A stretch of 10,368 nt of DNA from Synergistaceae bacterium. GTDB lineage: Bacteria > Synergistota > Synergistia > Synergistales > Aminobacteriaceae. This document shows, in pieces, positions 6,407 to 10,368 of the stretch. Made by a program: the position numbers and the translations under genes. Position 1 is the first letter of the stretch, and each line of letters begins with the position of its first letter. Below the pieces are notes generated by a model, which was not told the DNA's origin, searched no databases, and saw only the letters and a program-made list of their open reading frames with translations. Location of the stretch: contig JAFRSL010000285.1 of NCBI GenBank assembly GCA_017427625.1, positions 1 to 10,368 on the forward strand. Direction: 5' to 3'.

Positions 6407-6434
6407 GTATGCGAAATTTTGATATGGGAAACAA

Positions 6435-6474
6435 GCGTCTTTCTGTGTGCAAAAACACGGGAGGGCGTTTTTTT
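6435..6474 (+). terminator. Intrinsic terminator between the leader ORF and the lipoprotein gene
   Basis: Arms 6435-6448 and 6455-6467 (extended by T6468 through a G-U closing pair) form about 14 continuous RNA pairs around the 6-nt loop GCAAAA, followed by seven T residues (6468-6474). About five of the pairs are G-U, so the hairpin exists properly only in plus-strand RNA, which fits a plus-strand terminator rather than a bidirectional palindrome. Only 32 nt separate it from the lipoprotein ATG. It may be a plain terminator for hpt or the leader ORF, or the terminator of an attenuator. Confidence 0.68.
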
Positions 6475-6492
6475 CATACACAAAATTCAGTT

Positions 6493-6498
6493 AGGAGG
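6493..6498 (+). promoter_or_regulatory. Ribosome binding site of the lipoprotein gene
   Basis: AGGAGG lies 8 nt before ATG 6507, an ideal arrangement, so translation of the lipoprotein does not require coupling once mRNA is made. A frame from the upstream array passes over this site and ends in the overlapping TGA at 6508-6510. Confidence 0.85.
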
Positions 6499-6506
6499 CA
6501 ACACCA

Positions 6507-9500
6507 ATGAGCAGCAAGAAGTTTTTTGCGGTAATAGTTTTCCTCATGGCACTGGTCTTCACGGTCTCAGGTTGCGGAGGAGGAGGGTCAAGCAACTCGC
6601 TCTCTCAGAATCCGGATGACAATCCGATACCAACGCCAACTCCAACTCCAACCCCCACGCCAACTCCAACCCCCACACCGACACCGAGCGGTTTTGTCGT
6701 AACGTTCAACTCGATGGGCGGAACAGCAGTAGCATCCCAGACAGTGGCAGCAGGTGGGATGGCTGAGGAACCTGATGAGCCTTCAAGAAGCGAGAATCAT
6801 TTCCTAGGCTGGTATACAGGTGAGGGCTTCTCGTTCATGTTTGGCTTTGAAACGCCAATATCGCGAGACATAACGCTTTACGCCAAATGGTGGGACGAGA
6901 ATGATACCACAGACTCGGACGGAGACGGTCTCATTGACTCTCTTGAGTACACGTTCGGCACAGACCCCGATGACCCTGACACTGACGACGACGGCTTGAC
7001 TGACTGGGAGGAACTCAACTGGCTGAACTATAACCCGCTTGCAAAGGACACTGACGGCAACGGCATTCCTGACGGGGACGAGGACTACGACAATGACGGT
7101 CTCACCAACGTTCAGGAGGGCAACTACAGCACCGACATGGCCGCTTATGACACGGACAGTGACGGCCTCAGTGACGGTGATGAAGTGAAAGTTTACGGCA
7201 CTGACCCAACTAAGCCCGACACTGACGGCGATGGAGTAGATGACGGAACGGAAGTACGTATAGGCTCTGATCCCCTCAACGCCGAGACATCATTCACGAC
7301 GACGCTGACCTCCAACAGAGTATCGTCAAATCCCAAGGCGATAGACATCTCCGTAAGTATGGAGACTTCAGCGGACGCGGCCGGAACTTTGTCGGTTACT
7401 CCTGCGACATGCGATGATACGCTCCTGATCTCCCAGAACATGCCCGGCTACCTTGCCGCCTACACACTGAGCGCAGATGACAAAGTGAAATCTGCAACGG
7501 TAACTTTCACGCTTGGAAGCGATGTAGGAAGATATGAAGCTGGAGTCTTCGAGCCTACAATATACTGGCTGAACGAGGACACAGGGCTTCTTGAGGAAGT
7601 CGAGGGACAGGAAATCACCGCTGACGGGAAAATCACGGCGAAAGTCTCACACTTCTCGATATACATGCTTCTGGACAAGATGGCATTTGAGGAAGTCTGG
7701 AGCAATGACATAAAGCCGCCAATGGTGATTGTCTCAGGAGACACAAGCAGGGACGCTGTGATTGACTTCGCGTTCGTTCTGGATAACTCGGCAAGTATGT
7801 CGCGCAATGACAGAAACCACCTTATGCTTCAGGTTACGAGAGATTTCATAACTAAGCTGAGGCCAGGAAAAGACAAGGCATCCGTCGTTCTGTTCGATGT
7901 AAATTCGAAAATTGTTACGGGTCTGTCCGATAGCAGCGACGTTCTCAATGCGGCAGTAAGCACTGATTACTTCGACTATAGAGGCAGCTGGACTAACGGA
8001 ACGGCTGGGCTTTATGACGGAGTCAACATCCTCGTAAGCTCATCGGATGCGGACTACAAATATGCCATATTCCTGACAGACGGAGAGGACAACAGGACTT
8101 CCGCGCACACGTATGACGAGATTATAGACATGGCCTCGAACGACAAAATCGCCATCTACACGATAGGGTTCGGCTCATCCCTCGCGTCTGGATACTCATC
8201 ACGCGTTGCTACTCTCGTGAAAATAGCGCATGAGACAGGCGGAGAGTACTACCACGCTTCTGCCGGGACTGTGAGCCTTGACGTCGTTTTCCGCAAGATA
8301 GGTCAGGAAACTATAGACATGACTGCCGACAGCAACAATGACGGAATCAGCGACTACTACACGGACCTCCTGAACAGCGGTGAGCTTACGATAAACGGCA
8401 TAGCATGGTGCGCCGGGGTTGTGAGCAATGACAGCGATGACTGGGACGGCGATGGCCTCAAGAACGGTGAAGAGATAAAGATATTCACTATGCCGAATGG
8501 GAAGCCCTACGTCCGTATGTACTCGCATCCTCTTCTTGTTGACACAGACGGCGACGGCTACAGCGACTATGAGGAAGTCAGAGAGATGAAGACCTCGCCG
8601 CTTAAGCGCAACTTCTTCGCGGGCAAAGAATCCGCCAGCGATTCATCATCCTCATCACTCGCTTCCTCTGGCACATTCATAGCCTCAAGCACCTTCAGCG
8701 CTTCGAGCACTTCCATACCTTCCGACGGCGTGAACCTGATAGCAAGGGATTCATTCTTCCCCGCTGAATACGTATCTATGTCAACGCAGGAAAAGCCAGC
8801 TTTTAGCTGGAGCAGGGTCAAGCAGACAAAGAAGACGCTCATCGATTACTTCAGCAAGTACGCCACGACTGACCAGACAATGGCACGCAACTCAAATTCG
8901 GCGGCAAGGCGGGCAGCTCACCAGAACAGAGCAGACAATATTGCCCTTGTCTCGGATATGATACGCATGTGCAAGAGTGTCCTGTCCCTGGTAACCACTA
9001 TCGAGGGCGGCGGTGAATACGACTCATTGGGTGCTTCTGACAAGTCCAATATCCGGGAGACCAAAAGCCTGATGCAGTCCATACACGATGCTTTAATACG
9101 CGGCAAGCAGAGTGACCTGGAGCACATGAACAGCATCGATTACATGAAGGACATCCTGGATACACCGCAGGCATTCGTGGAGTTGGTCAACGCCATCAAC
9201 ACTCATATAGCCGAAATGAGAGGGATCAAGAACAACTACGAGGATGCGAAAACAAGGCTTCAGACAATGAGCGGGCTCTTGAAGGACGTAACCGATTTGG
9301 CGGAGCTCATGGAAAAGATGATCAATTTCGCAGACAAAGCCAATCTGGTGAAACTCCCCTCGCCTCTGGCAAAAGTCTTCAAGGGTGCCTCAGAGTTCTC
9401 AGAAAGCAATATAGGCACGGCAATAGGCGGTGCTCTCGAGATCGCTCTTGATGTAGCCAACGCACAGAAAGAGATAGACGAGGTCTACGCGCTCTACGGC

Positions 9501-10205
9501 CAGATTGAGGAGAACTACGCCGAGTACCTGAAATATATCAGCCTCCTCCGGCACATACAGAGGACTTCGGAACTCGACTATGTGCGCAAGGGAGCTGAGG
9601 AAATCGCTGCGATGTTCAACGAGAAGGACAACAAGGTTGACTGGGACGAGTTCGACAAGCGCGTCAAGGACGCTGTGGACAAGACTTTGCCGATGTCAGC
9701 CTTCAGAATCATTCTTCACGGGGCAAAGGCAGTGGCAACCGTACAACAGCCATGGCTGAAATACGTCTGGGCGGTCGTCGATTCAGGAAAAGCTCTCTTC
9801 GAGATACTTGACCTCACAAAGCGGCCCAAAGCTATCGTTGAGGCGCAGACATACTACGCAGTCCTCAAGAGCAGCCGCGAGCTCATGGCAAACTCGTTCA
9901 CCAGGAAAGGAGATTGGTATGAGTACAAGGAAAACGGGGAGCAGGCCGGAAAGTATTTCGTCCAGATGGCTCAGGCCAGAATCGTGGGCATGAACAGCGT
10001 GATGGAGTACCTTCTGAGCTTCAAGCTGGAGGAAGAGATCGTGAAGTTCATCGGCCTCAAGACTGACAAGGAGAAAATCAGCCGCGACTTCAAGTCAACG
10101 ATACAAGCTGTGTACCTGCTCATGAAGATATACGCTGAGGACTACACCGATGATGTCTTCGAGCTGTCAGACGGGCTTCCGTTCTACAATGACTACTGGA
10201 AATAG
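6507..10205 (+). CDS. Large vWA-domain lipoprotein with InlB-like and calcium-binding TSP3 repeats
   Basis: A 1232-residue cell-envelope protein. Order: lipoprotein signal peptide with lipobox VSGC (Cys23; next residues Gly, so probably sent to the outer membrane); a Thr-Pro linker (42-60); one InlB/Flg_new-type repeat (63-129, VVTFNSMGG ... GWYT ... ITLYAKW); thrombospondin type 3-like calcium motifs (about 136-260, e.g. DSDGDG, DTDDDG, DTDGNG, DTDSDG, DTDGDG); an unassigned, probably beta-rich region (262-395); a von Willebrand A domain with an intact MIDAS (DNSAS 426-430, Thr499, Asp525 in LTDGED); a second group of calcium motifs (608-705); a Ser-rich linker (708-741); and a mainly helical C-terminal region (~742-1232) that I do not recognise. 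A metal-dependent adhesion role is likely from the domains; the ligand is unknown. It has its own terminator and sits behind the leader array and terminator. Confidence 0.88.
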   Translation: MSSKKFFAVIVFLMALVFTVSGCGGGGSSNSLSQNPDDNPIPTPTPTPTPTPTPTPTPTPSGFVVTFNSMGGTAVASQTVAAGGMAEEPDEPSRSENHFLGWYTGEGFSFMFGFETPISRDITLYAKWWDENDTTDSDGDGLIDSLEYTFGTDPDDPDTDDDGLTDWEELNWLNYNPLAKDTDGNGIPDGDEDYDNDGLTNVQEGNYSTDMAAYDTDSDGLSDGDEVKVYGTDPTKPDTDGDGVDDGTEVRIGSDPLNAETSFTTTLTSNRVSSNPKAIDISVSMETSADAAGTLSVTPATCDDTLLISQNMPGYLAAYTLSADDKVKSATVTFTLGSDVGRYEAGVFEPTIYWLNEDTGLLEEVEGQEITADGKITAKVSHFSIYMLLDKMAFEEVWSNDIKPPMVIVSGDTSRDAVIDFAFVLDNSASMSRNDRNHLMLQVTRDFITKLRPGKDKASVVLFDVNSKIVTGLSDSSDVLNAAVSTDYFDYRGSWTNGTAGLYDGVNILVSSSDADYKYAIFLTDGEDNRTSAHTYDEIIDMASNDKIAIYTIGFGSSLASGYSSRVATLVKIAHETGGEYYHASAGTVSLDVVFRKIGQETIDMTADSNNDGISDYYTDLLNSGELTINGIAWCAGVVSNDSDDWDGDGLKNGEEIKIFTMPNGKPYVRMYSHPLLVDTDGDGYSDYEEVREMKTSPLKRNFFAGKESASDSSSSSLASSGTFIASSTFSASSTSIPSDGVNLIARDSFFPAEYVSMSTQEKPAFSWSRVKQTKKTLIDYFSKYATTDQTMARNSNSAARRAAHQNRADNIALVSDMIRMCKSVLSLVTTIEGGGEYDSLGASDKSNIRETKSLMQSIHDALIRGKQSDLEHMNSIDYMKDILDTPQAFVELVNAINTHIAEMRGIKNNYEDAKTRLQTMSGLLKDVTDLAELMEKMINFADKANLVKLPSPLAKVFKGASEFSESNIGTAIGGALEIALDVANAQKEIDEVYALYGQIEENYAEYLKYISLLRHIQRTSELDYVRKGAEEIAAMFNEKDNKVDWDEFDKRVKDAVDKTLPMSAFRIILHGAKAVATVQQPWLKYVWAVVDSGKALFEILDLTKRPKAIVEAQTYYAVLKSSRELMANSFTRKGDWYEYKENGEQAGKYFVQMAQARIVGMNSVMEYLLSFKLEEEIVKFIGLKTDKEKISRDFKSTIQAVYLLMKIYAEDYTDDVFELSDGLPFYNDYWK
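6630..6686 (+). repeat. Imperfect hexamer repeat encoding a Thr-Pro linker
   Basis: About nine CCNACN-type hexamers encode alternating Pro and Thr (residues 42-60). Third positions vary between copies, so selection has kept the peptide rather than the DNA. Copy-number change would stay in frame and alter only the length of the spacer between the lipid anchor and the folded domains. Confidence 0.85.
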
Positions 10206-10227
10206 CGGGCATTAGTACAGCTACCAT

Positions 10228-10262
10228 TCCCGGTATTGCCCACGCAGTGCCGGGACTTTTTT
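10228..10262 (+). terminator. Intrinsic terminator of the lipoprotein gene
   Basis: TCCCGGTATTGC (10228-10239) pairs with GCAGTGCCGGGA (10244-10255), including two G-U pairs, around the loop CCAC, and is followed by C and six T (10257-10262). It starts 22 nt after the stop codon and separates the lipoprotein gene from the next promoter. Confidence 0.9.
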
Positions 10263-10294
10263 CGCTTTTATGCGCTCTTACTTTCCCCACAAAC

Positions 10295-10326
10295 TGCTAT
10301 AATCTTCACAATATTTTCATTGGAGG
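10295..10326 (+). promoter_or_regulatory. Extended -10 promoter and RBS of the next gene
   Basis: TGCTATAAT (10295-10303) is a perfect extended -10 element (TGnTATAAT), which can work with a poor -35; none is obvious here. GGAGG (10322-10326) lies 8 nt before ATG 10335. Confidence 0.7.
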
Positions 10327-10334
10327 TAATATTC

Positions 10335-10368
10335 ATGTCGGAAAAACCGCGTGAAACTTTCGCAAGCC
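10335..10368 (+). CDS. Start of a downstream gene, possibly a sodium-dependent (SNF/NSS) transporter
   Basis: Eleven codons are visible (MSEKPRETFAS) before the right edge. The start is well supported by a terminator, extended -10 promoter and GGAGG upstream. The string ETFAS resembles the cytoplasmic N-terminus of bacterial neurotransmitter:sodium symporter family proteins (often followed by RLGF...), but this is a guess from too few residues. Confidence 0.6.
   Translation, partial: MSEKPRETFAS

Noticed and set aside
6376..6434. Second promoter for the lipoprotein between array and terminator
   Set aside because: TTGTCT (6383-6388) resembles a -35, but no acceptable -10 lies 16-18 bp away; and such a promoter would still be upstream of the terminator.
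6419..6619. Plus-strand frame of 66 codons across the terminator into the lipoprotein signal peptide
   Set aside because: It starts without an RBS, crosses the terminator and reads the lipoprotein start in another frame; a shadow.
6630..6686. Phase-variable switch within the Pro-Thr repeat of the lipoprotein
   Set aside because: The unit is 6 bp, so gain or loss stays in frame, and codon third positions vary between copies.
7193..9460. Several minus-strand frames of 66-115 codons under the lipoprotein gene
   Set aside because: They are complements of the repeat-rich coding sequence with no RBS or family signal.

Overview
The window looks like a chromosomal stretch from an anaerobic, double-membraned bacterium with about 50% GC. 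I suspect the Synergistota/Synergistaceae from gene style: a divergent YedF, an outer-membrane-type lipoprotein with an InlB-like repeat, TSP3 repeats and a vWA domain, and a PDDEXK_2 'transposase-like' nuclease gene. The taxon is an inference, not a demonstrated placement.

Layout: (1) 1-1824, minus strand: lysA (diaminopimelate decarboxylase) followed, through a one-base TGATG overlap, by the start of a PD-(D/E)XK nuclease-family gene that runs off the left edge. (2) 1871-4105, plus strand, divergent from lysA across a 46-bp AT-rich gap: a dynamin-like GTPase with an N-terminal PAS-like domain. (3) 4106-4254: a 105-bp nested palindromic element between two convergent genes. (4) 4255-5007, minus: nudC. 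(5) 5065-6201, plus, divergent from nudC: a degenerate YedF-like protein and hpt (purine phosphoribosyltransferase), 18 bp apart. (6) 6202-6506: a compact regulatory region holding a promoter, a perfect hairpin or operator, a strong ribosome binding site, a 45-codon leader ORF built on twelve perfect copies of the 7-bp repeat GGTTATC, and an intrinsic terminator. (7) 6507-10205, plus: a 1232-residue lipoprotein, followed by its own terminator. (8) 10335 onward: the first codons of another gene behind an extended -10 promoter.

The most interesting region is 6191-6510. The heptamer array lies inside a well-initiated small ORF, and all three reading phases through the array are open, so each gain or loss of a unit switches the downstream frame. 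In the present 12-copy state translation stops 28 nt before the terminator hairpin. With 10 or 13 copies the ribosome would translate straight through the hairpin and stop at an ATGA overlap with the lipoprotein start. I see no room for a promoter between the terminator and the lipoprotein RBS. I therefore propose a phase-variable attenuator, in which repeat copy number sets whether a leader-translating ribosome disrupts the terminator ahead of a surface protein gene. The components are visible in the sequence; the switching and its effect are inference.

The metabolic genes (lysA, nudC, hpt) are ordinary housekeeping functions for lysine/peptidoglycan precursor synthesis, NAD/RNA-cap turnover and purine salvage. 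No phage or conjugative genes are visible.
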